Positions 15,833-25,412 are shown, counted from the first letter of the stretch. The stretch: 64,000 nucleotides of DNA from Streptomyces sp. NBC_01294 (GCF_035917235.1 NZ_CP108423.1:2979001-3043000); one strand, 5' to 3'. Numbers and translations: made by a program. Notes: generated from the letters alone by a model not told the origin.

Positions 15833-16323
15833 GTTATTGTTCCCCTGTATCAAGGCATAGGGGGTGGAGCCCAGGTTTCTGGTTGCCGAGCCGGCGGCTT
15901 GGACACTTTCGGCCCGCAACCGCGCCTGGCTTCGCCCCCTGTGCGAATGGCTGTCTAGGGCGAGTGAGTTGGCCTGGTCAGGGCCTGTGTGGCTGTGTCA
16001 GGAACGTAGCCCAGTTCGGTGATTGCACTCAAACGATTGACAGCCCAGGCGTGATCACGAGTGGATCGTTTCCGCCGCATCAGAGGCCTTCGATGTCTCC
16101 TGGAATCGGTCCCTAGGTTGCGAAATCCCCGTGTGGTTACTTCGTTCCAGCCAAACCGCCGAACACGGCTTCCGGCGTGTCGCACGGTTCGTAGAAGGCT
16201 TGGCTCCGTTTTCAGCTGCCCGCGTCTCAACTTCAGGACTCCCGCCTGCCTGCCGTACATCCCGGGCTGCACCGCCGCGCTCAGGGCCGAAAACGGCCGG
16301 TGAGCTGCGGGAATCCTGGTGCC
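15833..16323. other. 491-bp gap without a clear gene
   Basis: Base composition is lower in GC than the surroundings. A 41-codon minus-strand frame (MRRKRSTRDHAWAVNRL, ending at 15955) is open but has no recognised family. Nothing else is supported; the promoter of the secreted-protein gene must lie here. Confidence 0.4.
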
Positions 16324-17367
16324 ATGACGAATAACACGACGGCCCCCGGCTTGGCACCGGCGTTCCCCGTTGACCCCGTGCGGCCCGGCCCCCTGGAGTT
16401 TCACCGGATGGCGCTGACCACCGGGAATCACAGCTGGTGGCGACCGCTGGCCGGAACGGCAGTGGTGCTCATGGGCACCACCGTGATGATCATGGTGCTG
16501 GCCTTCGCCACCGAGATCGCGGGGGAGCTCGCAAACCGCCCCCTCGACTCCGAAGGCATGGCCACCTGGGGCGACATCGGCAACACCGCACTGGCACTGC
16601 TGGCCATAGCCGTCGCGACCCCCGCCGTGCTGCTGGCCGCCCGCTGCGTACAACACCGCCCGGCGGGAACCGTCTCGTCGGTCGGCGGCCGGCTCCGCCG
16701 GCGCCGGCTGGCCACATGCCTCGCGCTGGCTCTGCCCCTCGTTCTCCTCATGCTCGCGGTTCAGGCGCTGACGCCAACGCCGGCAGGCGAGAGCGAGGAC
16801 CTGGCGTGGGCGGGCACGTCGACGTTCCTCACCGGTCTGGCGACCGTATGGATCCTGGTGCCGTTCCAGTCCGCGGCCGAGGAGTACGTGTTCCGCGGCT
16901 GGCTGCTGCAGGCGGTCGGCGCTTGGTGCCGCTCACCATGGGTGGCGATCGCACCCCAGGCGCTGCTCTTCGCCGCGGCCCACGGGTGGGGCACCGTCTG
17001 GGGCTTCGCCGACCTCCTCGTGTTCGGCGTGGTGACGGGCTGGCTGACCATCCGTACCGGCGGACTGGAAGCCGCCATCGCCCTGCACGTCCTCAACAAC
17101 CTGGCGGGAATGAGCATCGCCGCCGCGTTCGCCGGCGCTTTCGCCTCGGACGGCACCGCCGCCGACATGGACTGGGTAGCCATGGCCATCGATGTCCCCA
17201 TGGTGCTCCTCTACGCGATCGCCGTACTGTGGGCCACCCGCCGCCGCGAACGCGCTCACGACACAGACACATCCGGCGGGCCGAACACCTCACCGCCGCT
17301 CACTTCACTGAATGCTGCAGCCGCACACACCACCGGCAGTTACCCGGGCCCGGCAGCCGAAGCCTGA
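16324..17367 (+). CDS. CPBP-family intramembrane metalloprotease (347 aa)
   Basis: A multi-pass membrane protein with the CPBP/Abi (type II CAAX-like) signature. Motif 1, AAEEYVFRG, has Glu186-Glu187 and Arg191; motif 2, FAAAHG, has His220; a third His255 lies in ALHVLNN. These residues form the glutamate/histidine active site of intramembrane proteases of this family. The N-terminus is a short disordered segment, and the C-terminal 40 residues are disordered and cytoplasmic. The ATG at 16324 (MTNNTTAPG) is chosen because the upstream codons show no coding character. The substrate is unknown. Bacterial members often handle peptides or immunity to bacteriocins, and a small secreted protein is encoded nearby. 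Confidence 0.88.
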   Translation: MTNNTTAPGLAPAFPVDPVRPGPLEFHRMALTTGNHSWWRPLAGTAVVLMGTTVMIMVLAFATEIAGELANRPLDSEGMATWGDIGNTALALLAIAVATPAVLLAARCVQHRPAGTVSSVGGRLRRRRLATCLALALPLVLLMLAVQALTPTPAGESEDLAWAGTSTFLTGLATVWILVPFQSAAEEYVFRGWLLQAVGAWCRSPWVAIAPQALLFAAAHGWGTVWGFADLLVFGVVTGWLTIRTGGLEAAIALHVLNNLAGMSIAAAFAGAFASDGTAADMDWVAMAIDVPMVLLYAIAVLWATRRRERAHDTDTSGGPNTSPPLTSLNAAAAHTTGSYPGPAAEA

Positions 17368-18114
17368 CCATCAGGCGCGGAGCGCGACAGGACAACGCAA
17401 GGCGGAGCCAGACAGGCACGTCTTCTGCGAGGTCCTCCCGGGAAGGGCGGTGGAGTTGTGTGAACTCCACCCACCGGCTCTGAAGCCCGTCGTGCCAGGG
17501 TGCGTCCGCGCCCCAGTAGTGGGGGCATCCCCTCGGCCACGAAGCACAGGACGACGGCGGCGATCTGGTCGTCCCGGCGCTGGGCCGCCCGCGCAGCAGC
17601 TTCAACTCATGCCGCGCCTCCGGGCTCAGCTGCTCGTCGGCGTCCGCCGGCTCCTCCTCGTTGGCGGCGTCGGCCGTCTGCGACGAAGCGGCGGGAGAGA
17701 GTAGAGAAGGGGTCTGACAATGCGGCCGGGCCGTCGGGTATTACGCCCGCAGCCGGAACACGGCGCTCTCCTTGCACCTGCCTCGCCGTCTCCGATCGGT
17801 CGGCGTTCACGGCGAGGGCGTCTGCTGCACACGCGGGCTGAGGTCTGGACGGGGCGGAGACAGGGGAGGCCATGGCAGTGCTCCTCGTACAGAGATCTCC
17901 TTATTGCATCACGTGTTCGATTTCCTGGCCTCGTCGACGTTCCCGGGTCCACCCCGCCTGTTGTGACTGAGCGTCGTAGTTGGTTCTGACCGCTCTTCCG
18001 TGATGACTACGCCTGGAGCAACATCGACCGAGCCCGCTGATCCCTCAGTCGCGCACCAGCAGTAGGTGCTGGGACGTGTCTGAAGTTTCCCGCGAGCGAA
18101 TCCCCGGCCCGTTG
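17368..18114. other. 747-bp gap with degraded sequence
   Basis: No intact gene is supported. A minus-strand frame near 17690-17560 reads EEEPADADEQLSPEARHELK and breaks in frame near the GC-rich dispersed repeat at about 17510-17540 (CCCAGTAGTGGGGGCATCCC). Near 18000 a plus-strand piece reads RDDYAWSNIDRAR before a stop. These may be fragments of former genes, but I cannot identify them. Confidence 0.4.
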
Positions 18115-18822
18115 TCAGGGGCCCTTTGCACTCTTGCGGGGGTCGGTGGCTGTGATCTGCTCGACGAAGCGCCGCACTTGGTCCTCGACGGGTTCCTGCG
18201 CGGATACCGGCATTTTGTGCCAGCGGAACGCCGTGCCGCCGCCAGACCGGTTAGTTACGAAGGGCATGAACACTTCCGCAGACGGATCCCGCTGTTGAAC
18301 AGAGATGCCGTTCGGGAACGGCTGGCAGTCCCACCGCTCGTACCAGTCGGAGTCGGCGATCCGGTGGGCCAGCAGGCGGGCGGCGGTGTCCACGGGCTCC
18401 TCCCAACTGTGGTCCGCCACGAGCCGGGCCAGTTCGGCGTCGTACTGCGCAGTGTCGAAGTGGATCTCGGGTGGGACCGGGACCCGGTTGTCGTTGGTGT
18501 TCTCCCAGTTCGTCCACTCGACAAGGCCACCGCGGCGTTGGATGGTGACGAATACTCCTCCGCAGCAACCGGTGTCGCAGCCGTTGTTCGACAGCTCGAC
18601 CCGGCGAGGCTCGTCGGCGGCCCGCAGCGGCCACGTTGCTGGTGCACCGAACCACTTCTCCTGGTAGCAGCTCGAATCGCCGTCCGGGTGGATCTCCTCC
18701 AGCACGTCACGGCCGTCGATGAACGGGCGTATGCCCGCGCCCTTCCTGATCGCCTTCGGATGCGGAAGGGCAGGACGAAGGGCGAGGATGCTCACCGGTG
18801 AAAACTGTTCCATAGCCCCCAT
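18115..18822 (-). CDS. Hypothetical soluble protein (235 aa)
   Basis: A Trp- and Asp-rich soluble protein with no signal or membrane segment. Notable segments are ELSNNGCDTGCCGGVFVTI, WTNWENTNDN and ADSDWYERWDCQPF. The cluster of cysteines in CDTGCCGG could be structural or metal-binding. Starts at 18822 (ATG) and 18813 (ATG, MEQFSPVS) are both possible; the latter has G-rich sequence just upstream but poor spacing. The gene lies just beyond the C-terminal end of the transposase remnant. The family is not recognised. Confidence 0.5.
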   Translation of the reverse strand: MGAMEQFSPVSILALRPALPHPKAIRKGAGIRPFIDGRDVLEEIHPDGDSSCYQEKWFGAPATWPLRAADEPRRVELSNNGCDTGCCGGVFVTIQRRGGLVEWTNWENTNDNRVPVPPEIHFDTAQYDAELARLVADHSWEEPVDTAARLLAHRIADSDWYERWDCQPFPNGISVQQRDPSAEVFMPFVTNRSGGGTAFRWHKMPVSAQEPVEDQVRRFVEQITATDPRKSAKGP

Positions 18823-18858
18823 GATCGAGGATCGGGGGCGACCGCCCCTCCGCAGCGA

Positions 18859-20193
18859 TTACGACTGCGGCTGGAGGAGGATGCGGGCCCTGAGCAGAGC
18901 GAATGAGGCTCTGCCGTACATCTGTCGCTTGATCGTTTTGATTCTGTTGACGTGGCCCTCGACGATGCCGGAGCTGTAGGGCAGGGAGAGGCCCGCGGTG
19001 ACGGCGTGGAGGTCCTGGCGGATGGAGTCGGCGAAGATCCCGACGGCATCCGGGCCGCCCAGCTCGGCCTTCTGAATCCAGTCCCGCAGCAGGTGGCCGC
19101 GACGATGGCGAAGCATGTCGGTGAATTCCCGCGCGAGGTCGCAGGCCTGGGCGATCTCCGGGCAGGCACTCCGCACAGCGTCTAGCTGGGCAATGTCGGA
19201 CGTGTTGAGTGACTCCTGGGGGCGCATGATCCATGAGGTGATGTCGCGAGGGCTGGGAGTGGCCGAGGGGGCAGGGATCGCGATGCCTTTCCGGATGGTC
19301 ACCACGTAGCGGTGCACAACGTGGTATCCGCCGGTGTAGCCGAGGGCGAGTAACTCGCGGTAGAGCTGCATGGAGCTGGTGCAGCCCGCATGGAACCGGT
19401 GCTGCACGTGCTCCATGAATGGGTCGAGGACACCATGTCCTCGATCCTGCGCCGAGGCGAGAAGCCCTGCCAGGTCCTTGTTCCAATAGCGCCGGACCGT
19501 CTTGCGGTCCAACTGCAGACGACGGCCGATGGCGTTCAGCGACAGACCGGTGGCGGCGAGCTCGTTGACCTCTGCGTGGCGTTGTCGGATCCGGGCCAGG
19601 AGCGGAGTCTCCGGTGTGGCCAGTGGGCTTGCCTCTGGCCCGGCTGGCCGCCGGAGGCAGTCACGGTGCCGGCGACAGGTCTTCTCGACGGCCGTCGAGA
19701 GGTTCTGGAGGAGGTGCCAGCGATCTGCCACCTCCAGCGCCTCCGGGGCGGCCTGCCTGATGGCCTTGGTAAATGCCATCAAGCGGTCTCGGCAGATGAT
19801 CTCGGCACCGGGGTGCTCATGGAGCCAGGTGGCGACCGTTCTGGTCTCTCGATCCGGCAGCACATCCACCGGCCGGGAGTGCTCGACGTCAACGAGGACG
19901 GTGCCGTAGGTCCGGCCCTTGCGGAACGCGAACTCGTCGATCCCGAGGATCCGAGGGGCCCGGGTCGGCACGGGCCGAGCCGTCAACTGTCCCAGGAGGG
20001 CCGTCCGCCGACCATGGATCCGCAGCTTCGTGCACAGGCGCTGGCCTGGGCGGCCGCCGAGCTCCGCCGCGACTGCTCTCATCGCCGACCGGGCAGGCGT
20101 CGAAGTACGCAGTCTCGGCTCGGTCAGGCCGGCCACCTGCTCCACGTATGTCCGGCGCCGGCACTTACTCTGATCACAGAAGAACCGGCGTAC
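18859..20193 (-). mobile_element. 5'-truncated ISL3-family transposase
   Basis: About 444 codons of an ISL3-type DDE transposase are open. They run from VRRFFCDQ at 20193 through RRTYVEQVAGLTEPR, the catalytic-domain motif ILGIDEFAFRKGRTYG, ICRDRLMAFTKA and WHLLQNLS, a helix-turn-helix LSLNAIGRRLQLDRKTVRR, to GIVEGHVNRIKTIKRQMYG, which carries the last acidic residue. Full ISL3 transposases are longer by an N-terminal zinc-binding region, which is missing here. There is no start codon at the break, so it is probably inactive. At 20194-20267 a plus-strand piece (NGAAIPTANPADILTIAND) may be the end of a disrupted gene. Terminal inverted repeats were not identified. Confidence 0.85.
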
Positions 20194-20267
20194 AACGGCG
20201 CCGCCATCCCGACCGCGAACCCCGCCGACATCCTCACCATCGCCAACGACCTCGCCGTGATCGCCGC

Positions 20268-22136
20268 CTACCTCCAGGAATCCCCCTGCCGCGGTGAGGG
20301 GGGTGCGGGGCTCTCGTCGAGGAATCCGCCCGACTGGTGCTGCCACAGCTTCGCGTACGTGCCCTCGCAGGCCAGCAGCTCGTGGTGCGTGCCCTGTTCG
20401 ACGATGCGGCCGCGGTCGAGGACGACGAGCCGGTCCATGTGGGCCACCGTGCTCAGCCGGTGCGCGACCACGAGGGCGGTCCGCCCCTCCATGAGACGCC
20501 ACAGCGCCTCCTGTACGAGGATCTCGCTCTCGGAGTCCAGGGCGCTGGTCGCCTCGTCCAACAGCAGGATCGGCGCGTCGCGCAGGATCGCCCGGGCCAG
20601 CGCGACCCGCTGGCGCTGCCCGCCCGACAGCTTGACCCCGCGCTCGCCGACCATCGTGTCGAGGCCGTCGGGCAGCGCGTCGGCGAACTCCGTGACGTGC
20701 GCCGCCTCGGCCGCGCGCCGGATCTCGGCCTCGGTGGCGCCGGGCCGGGCGAACGCGATGTTCTCCCGCAGGGTGCGGTGGAACATCGCCGGGTCCTGCG
20801 GGACGTACGCCATCAGGTCGCGCAGATCGCGCTGGCGTAGCCTGCTGATGTCCCGGCCCCCGATCAGGATCCGGCCCGCGTCGACGTCCGTCATCCGCAG
20901 CAGCAGCCGGGTGAGCGTGGTCTTGCCGCCACCGGAGCGGCCCACCAGCCCGATCTTCGCCCCGCTGGGCACGTCCAGGTCGAGCCCCTCGAACAGCGGC
21001 TCCGCGCCCGCGTGGGCGAAGCCCACCTTCTCGAAGCGCACCTCTCCGGCCCGGTCCGGCTCCGGCACCGGCTCGGGGGAGTGCGGGTCGAGTACGGTCG
21101 CCGGCGTCAGCAGCAGCTGCGTGAACTGCGCGGCCTCCGTCATCGAGCTCTCCAGGCGGCGGTAGATCTGGTTGAACTCGAACATGATCCGGGTGGCGTT
21201 GGAGAAGTACGTGAACGCGACCACGACCGCCTCCACCCCGTGCCCGCTTCCGCCCACGCCCCCACCCCCGCCGCCGCTCCCGGCGATCGTGACGGCGATC
21301 AGCAGGCCCAGCGCGTTGGTCACGACGGACATCGGTGCGACCAGAGTGTCGATGCGCAGGTTGCCGTAGTCCCACGACCGCAGCGTGAGCGCGCGCGACT
21401 GCGCGACCCGGGACCGGTGCTCGGCCGCCTCGCGCTCCTCCGCGGCGAACGCGCGGACCGTGTCCATGTTCATCAGACTGTCGGAGACGTGCCCCGACAC
21501 CCGGGCGATCGCCTCCTCGCGCCGGGCGACGAGCGCCTGGCGGCGCCGGATGAGGGGCAGTACGCACACCCCCGTCACCGTGATCATCGCCAGGAGCGCC
21601 ACGACGAGCAGCGGTTCGTAGCGCCAGAGCACCACCGACCCGAACAGCAGCGGTACGAACCGGCCCACGACCGAGAAGGTCAGCGCGTCGACGAACTCCT
21701 CGAAGCGGGAGGCGAAGCTCAGCACCCGCTTGGTCAGCGACCCGGCGAAGTTGTCGTGGAAGAACGCGGCGTCCTTCGCGAACAGCTCGTCCATGCCGAC
21801 GATGTACAGCCGCTCGATGCCGAGGGCGTCGAGCCGGTTCAGGCAGTGCAGGCCGAGGCGCCACGCCGCTTCCGAGAGCAGCAGGACACCGGCGAAGCCC
21901 AGGACGTACGGGAGGCAGGCGCCGAGGCCGAGCCCGGCGCCGCCCGCGATGCGCCCGACCAGCTTCGCGACGATCAGCGGGGCGATGTAGTTGATGCCGA
22001 TGTTGCCGATGGCGGGCATCAGCATGGCGGGCGCGGTCAGCCACCGCAGCCGCGCCAACTCCCGCCCGTAGTAGCGGAGTGCGAGGACCACCGGCCCTCT
22101 GCCTGGCGGACCCCCTCGTGATGGAGACGCTTTCAT
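20268..22136 (-). CDS. ABC exporter, fused permease-ATPase (622 aa)
   Basis: The N-terminal half is a type IV exporter membrane domain with six hydrophobic segments. The C-terminal nucleotide-binding domain has Walker A GRSGGGKTT (about 400), Q-loop YVPQDPAMF, signature LSGGQRQ (about 505), Walker B ILLLDEAT (about 525) and the H-loop AHRLST (about 558). All catalytic motifs are intact, so it should be active as a homodimer or heterodimer exporting an unknown substrate. A glycine run interrupts the loop before the fifth membrane segment (about 286-298). The ATG at 22136 is preferred to the GTG at 22142 for spacing to AGGG. Confidence 0.92.
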   Translation of the reverse strand: MKASPSRGGPPGRGPVVLALRYYGRELARLRWLTAPAMLMPAIGNIGINYIAPLIVAKLVGRIAGGAGLGLGACLPYVLGFAGVLLLSEAAWRLGLHCLNRLDALGIERLYIVGMDELFAKDAAFFHDNFAGSLTKRVLSFASRFEEFVDALTFSVVGRFVPLLFGSVVLWRYEPLLVVALLAMITVTGVCVLPLIRRRQALVARREEAIARVSGHVSDSLMNMDTVRAFAAEEREAAEHRSRVAQSRALTLRSWDYGNLRIDTLVAPMSVVTNALGLLIAVTIAGSGGGGGGVGGSGHGVEAVVVAFTYFSNATRIMFEFNQIYRRLESSMTEAAQFTQLLLTPATVLDPHSPEPVPEPDRAGEVRFEKVGFAHAGAEPLFEGLDLDVPSGAKIGLVGRSGGGKTTLTRLLLRMTDVDAGRILIGGRDISRLRQRDLRDLMAYVPQDPAMFHRTLRENIAFARPGATEAEIRRAAEAAHVTEFADALPDGLDTMVGERGVKLSGGQRQRVALARAILRDAPILLLDEATSALDSESEILVQEALWRLMEGRTALVVAHRLSTVAHMDRLVVLDRGRIVEQGTHHELLACEGTYAKLWQHQSGGFLDESPAPPSPRQGDSWR

Positions 22137-22548
22137 GGCCACCCTACGTAGTCGTTTGCTTACGGAGGTCGCAGTCTCCCGCGATGCCGTCCGCGCCGTC
22201 CAAGCGTTTTCCGTGTGGGTGACAACCGCCCCGTATCCGGCCGGCGGCCGGCCCGCTATCCGCCCGGGGTGAACGTCACACCAGCAGGGTCAGCCGGCCG
22301 CGCAGGCCGCCGGGCGCCAGGGGATCCTCGCCGGGGGCACCGCGAGGGCGAGGAGCACGGCGCCCCTGCTCGGGCGAGCAGGACTAGGGCGCTCCCTTCG
22401 GAGCAAGCCAGTCGGTAGGTCGGCAGACCGGCAGGCAGGCCGGGGGAAGGCAGCGGGAGCGCGCAAGGGAACTGCTTCTGGGAGCCGGGCGTCTGATGAG
22501 TGGGGAAGCGATCAAAAGTGATCGCTGCGGGTTTCGGGGGTAGCGAGT
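22137..22548. other. Divergent intergenic region (412 bp)
   Basis: This separates the minus-strand ABC exporter from the plus-strand GPP34 gene and must hold both promoters. It is GC-rich and contains CGGCAG/GGCAGG-type short repeats around 22410-22450. No open frame here looks coding. The palindrome at 22507-22526 is listed separately. Confidence 0.5.
22507..22526. promoter_or_regulatory. 20-bp perfect palindrome upstream of GPP34 gene
   Basis: AGCGATCAAAAGTGATCGCT consists of 8-bp perfect half-sites around AAAG, 22 nt before the ATG at 22549. The position and symmetry suggest an operator. The cognate regulator is unknown. Confidence 0.45.
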
Positions 22549-23211
22549 ATGGCCGTCACGCTGGCCGAGGAGATCATGCTGCTCTCCCTGGACGACGAGT
22601 CCGGATCGGCGAAGCAGCGGCAGGCCGCCGGGTGGGCGGTGGCCGGTGGGATCCTGCTCGACCTGGTGCTCGCCGGGAGGGTTTCCGTCACGGGCAAGCG
22701 CCTCGAGCTGGTGGACACGGCTCCGACCGGAGACGCGCTGCTCGACGGTCGGATCGCGCTGATCGAGAGCTGGATGGCGGGTCGCGCCAAGCGCCCGGTG
22801 ACGGCGTGGCTGACGAAGGACCAGTCCAAGGCCGTCGCCGCGGTTCTGGAGAGCCTGTGCCGGCGCGGGGTGGTCATGGAGGAGCAGCACAAGGCACTCG
22901 GGCTGTTCCCGATACGCCGCTACCCCGAGGCCGACGGCGCGGTGGAACGGGAACTGCGGGAGCGGCTCCGTGCCGTGGTGCTGGACGGCGTCGAGCCGGA
23001 CACCCGGACGTCGGGCCTCATCGCGCTGATCCACTCGGCCAAGCTGCACCGGCTGGCCTTCCCCGACGGCGACCGCAAGCAGGTCGCCTCGCGGATGAAG
23101 GAGATCGCCGCAGGTCAGTGGGCCGCCGAGAGCGTCCGCGCCGCCCTCCGCGACATGCAGGCGGCCATGGTCGCAGCGACGGTGATCACACTCGCCGCGG
23201 CCGGCAGCTAG
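22549..23211 (+). CDS. GPP34/GOLPH3-domain protein (220 aa)
   Basis: This matches the GPP34 family shared by eukaryotic GOLPH3/Vps74 and numerous actinobacteria. It starts LAEEIMLLSLDDESG, has the helical core GGILLDLVLAGRV, RYPEADGAVERELRERL, and the closing SGLIALIHSAKLHRLAFP. Eukaryotic relatives bind phosphatidylinositol-4-phosphate; the bacterial role is not established. The ATG at 22549 follows GGGGGTAGCGAGT and gives normal family length. A perfect palindrome lies in its leader. Confidence 0.88.
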   Translation: MAVTLAEEIMLLSLDDESGSAKQRQAAGWAVAGGILLDLVLAGRVSVTGKRLELVDTAPTGDALLDGRIALIESWMAGRAKRPVTAWLTKDQSKAVAAVLESLCRRGVVMEEQHKALGLFPIRRYPEADGAVERELRERLRAVVLDGVEPDTRTSGLIALIHSAKLHRLAFPDGDRKQVASRMKEIAAGQWAAESVRAALRDMQAAMVAATVITLAAAGS

Positions 23212-23306
23212 GCGATTCGTTTCGACAGCCGCGCGGCCCGGTTGGCGGCGCGCATCGCGGTGGCCCGGACGGTTTCCGTCGCCACGGGCATGAGAGCCTC
23301 AGGCCC

Positions 23307-23720
23307 GTGGCTACGGAAAGCGAGGTGGGAGAGCTGCTGCACCAGCGCGGCTGGCGGACGGCATTCACGCTCGATGAGCAGGTGAACGCGTGGGCCGCCC
23401 TCATCCGCGCCATCGAGCGCGGCTACAGCGACCACATCTACGTGTACTCCAACGACCTCTACTGCCGGAACTGGCTGCACGAGGCGTGGCTCCTGCTGGA
23501 CGAACACGTCGTCCAGCTCTGGACCCCGCGGATCAAAGCCCTGGACGACCAGTACAAGGCCGCGACCATCGACGACGACGGCCAAGCGCTCGATCAGTTC
23601 CACCGGCTGCCCGGCCCCGACCTGTGGTGGTGGCGGCGACACCCCCGCATCCTCACCGGAGACCTCGGGCGTTCGCTCCTCTCGGCCGGTGCCATCGGCG
23701 ACGACGTGGACACGGCATGA
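23307..23720 (+). CDS. Hypothetical protein (137 aa)
   Basis: A soluble, Trp-rich protein of mixed structure, with WAALIRAIERGYSDHIYVYS and CRNWLHEAWLLLDEH in the middle and PDLWWWRRHPRIL near the end. The GTG at 23307 is the best in-frame start after the preceding gene. The family is not recognised. A decamer repeat begins in its last codons. Confidence 0.55.
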   Translation: MATESEVGELLHQRGWRTAFTLDEQVNAWAALIRAIERGYSDHIYVYSNDLYCRNWLHEAWLLLDEHVVQLWTPRIKALDDQYKAATIDDDGQALDQFHRLPGPDLWWWRRHPRILTGDLGRSLLSAGAIGDDVDTA

Positions 23721-23746
23721 CCCTCCATGACCCTCCATGACCCTCC
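23717..23746. repeat. ATGACCCTCC x3
   Basis: Three exact tandem 10-bp copies, the first overlapping the stop codon of the preceding gene. It looks like replication-slippage DNA with no evident function. Confidence 0.75.
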
Positions 23747-23769
23747 GCCTCGTGGGATGACCGCCTTGA

Positions 23770-23788
23770 GTCTCCAGTGACTGGAGAC
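23770..23788 (+). promoter_or_regulatory. MerR-type operator dyad
   Basis: GTCTCCAGTGACTGGAGAC has 9-bp perfect half-sites around one base, 15 nt before the MerR gene start at 23804. It overlaps a TTGAGT -35-like element at 23766. MerR regulators bind such dyads between widely spaced -35 and -10 elements, so autoregulation is likely. Confidence 0.75.
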
Positions 23789-23803
23789 AGCAGAGTGGGG
23801 ACC

Positions 23804-24745
23804 ATGGACGTGACGACCACCCTCTACTCGATCGGGGAGCTTTCCCGGCGGACGGGCTTGCCCGTGAGAACCATCCGGTTCTACTCCGATTCGGGGGTCG
23901 TGGCGCCGACCACCCGAAGTCCCGCCGGCTATCGGCTCTACGACCTCGACGCACTGCTCCGTCTGGAACTCCTCCGCACACTGCGCGAGCTGGGCATCGA
24001 CCTGGCCACGATCCGGCGGGTGCTGGACCGCGAGCTCTCGGTGCCGGAGGTCGCCGCGGCGCACGCCGATGCCCTGGACGTCCAGATCCGGGCGCTGCAA
24101 CTGCGTCGGAGCGTTCTGCGAGCCGTGGCCGGAAGCGGGTCCAGTACCGAGGAGACCAAGCTCATGCACAGGCTCACGCAGTTGTCCGGCGAGGAACGCC
24201 GGCGGTTGATCGACGATTTCGTGGAGGGCACCTTCGGCACCGTGGATGCCGACCCGGCCGCGGTGGCCATGGTGCGCGCTGCCGCTCCCGACCTCCCCGA
24301 CGATCCGTCCAGCGAGCAGGTCGCCGCGTGGGTGGAACTCGCCGAGCTGGTCGGCGACGAGGACTTCCGGGCCCGGATGCGGCGGGCGGCCCCGCGCCAG
24401 GCCGCCGGGCGCGCGCTCGACATCGAGAGCGAGGTGGGCGAGGAACTGATGGAGTTCACCCGCCAGAAGGTCGCCGAGGCCATGGAGTCGGGCATCGACC
24501 CGCTCGGCGATGGGGGCGCACCCGTCATCGACGACCTCGTGCGGCGCTTCGCCGAGGTGTTCGGGCGCACCCCTGACGCGGAGTTCCGGGACTGGATGGC
24601 CGAACGGTTCGAAGAGGCGCACGATCCGCGGGTGGACCGGTACTGGCGGCTGGTGTGGATCGTCAACGGCTGGCAGGTGGTGCCGGGTCTCGTCCCGGTG
24701 TACGCCTGGCTCATCCGGGCGCTGCGGAGTGGTCGTGCCGGGTAG
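23804..24745 (+). CDS. MerR-family transcriptional regulator (313 aa)
   Basis: The N-terminal MerR helix-turn-helix is clear: YSIGELSRRTGLPVRTIRFY, then GYRLYD and LRELGIDLATIRRVL. After a coiled dimerisation helix, a C-terminal domain of about 200 residues rich in acidic and helical segments probably senses a ligand or binds a partner. That length is more than in simple metal-sensing MerR proteins, and no Cys-rich metal site is present. The ATG at 23804 follows GTGGGG and gives MDVTTTLYSIG. Its own operator-like dyad precedes it. The target genes beyond itself are unknown. Confidence 0.88.
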   Translation: MDVTTTLYSIGELSRRTGLPVRTIRFYSDSGVVAPTTRSPAGYRLYDLDALLRLELLRTLRELGIDLATIRRVLDRELSVPEVAAAHADALDVQIRALQLRRSVLRAVAGSGSSTEETKLMHRLTQLSGEERRRLIDDFVEGTFGTVDADPAAVAMVRAAAPDLPDDPSSEQVAAWVELAELVGDEDFRARMRRAAPRQAAGRALDIESEVGEELMEFTRQKVAEAMESGIDPLGDGGAPVIDDLVRRFAEVFGRTPDAEFRDWMAERFEEAHDPRVDRYWRLVWIVNGWQVVPGLVPVYAWLIRALRSGRAG

Positions 24746-24766
24746 TCACCGCGGTGGGCGCCGCCC

Positions 24767-25408
24767 CTAGCCTCCGGCTGCGGTGCGGGGGAAGGTGATC
24801 TCGACGCGGCGGTTCTTCTTGCGGCCTTCCTCGGTGCTGTTGTCGGCGATCGGGTAGTCCTCGCTGTACCCGCGGACGTCGAAGACGACGCTGGGGTTGG
24901 TGACGGTCTTGGCCAGCTCGGCCTGCACGGCGTCGGCGCGCTGCTTGGACAGTTCCTTGCCGTGTTCGTAGCTGCCCTGGTCGTCGGTGAAGCCGAAGAC
25001 CCGGATGCGGGTCGCCTTCTGCGTGTTGATCTCGTTGGCGATGGCCTGGATGCGGGCGGCGGCCTGCGCGTTGAAGACTGCGCTGTTCTCGGGGAACAGC
25101 ACCTCCGACTGCAGGGCCATCATGACGGTCTGGTTCGTCTCCTGCCGCCGCTGCTCCCCGCCGAGGTCTTCGACGACCTCGGCGATGTCGAGCACCTTGA
25201 CGGGCGCGAGCGTTCCACCCTGCGGGATCTTCAGGCCGGGCGAGTTGGAGTCGATGGTCACGGGGGCGGAGGCGGAGGGCTCGGTGCCGGGGGGTACGGA
25301 CGGTTTGACGTCGTCGGCGTACGCGGTGCTGGCCCCGATGAAGTGTCCTCCAGCAATGACAAGTCCGACGACGGTCGAAGCGGCGACGGTGCGGTGGCGT
25401 TTTGTCAT
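24767..25408 (-). CDS. OmpA-family secreted protein (213 aa)
   Basis: A signal peptide (MTKRHRTVAASTVVGLVIAG, then ASTAYA) leads to an OmpA-like domain over about residues 85-210. It contains LFPENSAVFNAQAAARI, VFGFTDDQGSYEHGKELS and a closing GRKKNRRVEITF. The domain binds peptidoglycan in other bacteria. It is the last gene after the Tad pilus genes and starts 4 bp from the lipoprotein gene's stop, so it could tether or brace the pilus apparatus in the cell wall. That link is inferred from position. Confidence 0.85.
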   Translation of the reverse strand: MTKRHRTVAASTVVGLVIAGGHFIGASTAYADDVKPSVPPGTEPSASAPVTIDSNSPGLKIPQGGTLAPVKVLDIAEVVEDLGGEQRRQETNQTVMMALQSEVLFPENSAVFNAQAAARIQAIANEINTQKATRIRVFGFTDDQGSYEHGKELSKQRADAVQAELAKTVTNPSVVFDVRGYSEDYPIADNSTEEGRKKNRRVEITFPRTAAGG

Positions 25409-25412
25409 GGGG

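Noticed and set aside
15955..16080. 41-codon minus-strand frame (MRRKRSTRDHAW)
   Set aside because: No ribosome-binding site or recognisable family, and it lies in a degraded interval.
18859..22044. Very long minus-strand frame joining the transposase to the ABC exporter region
   Set aside because: Only 18859-20193 matches a transposase; the rest is the wrong frame of the ABC exporter, kept open by high GC.
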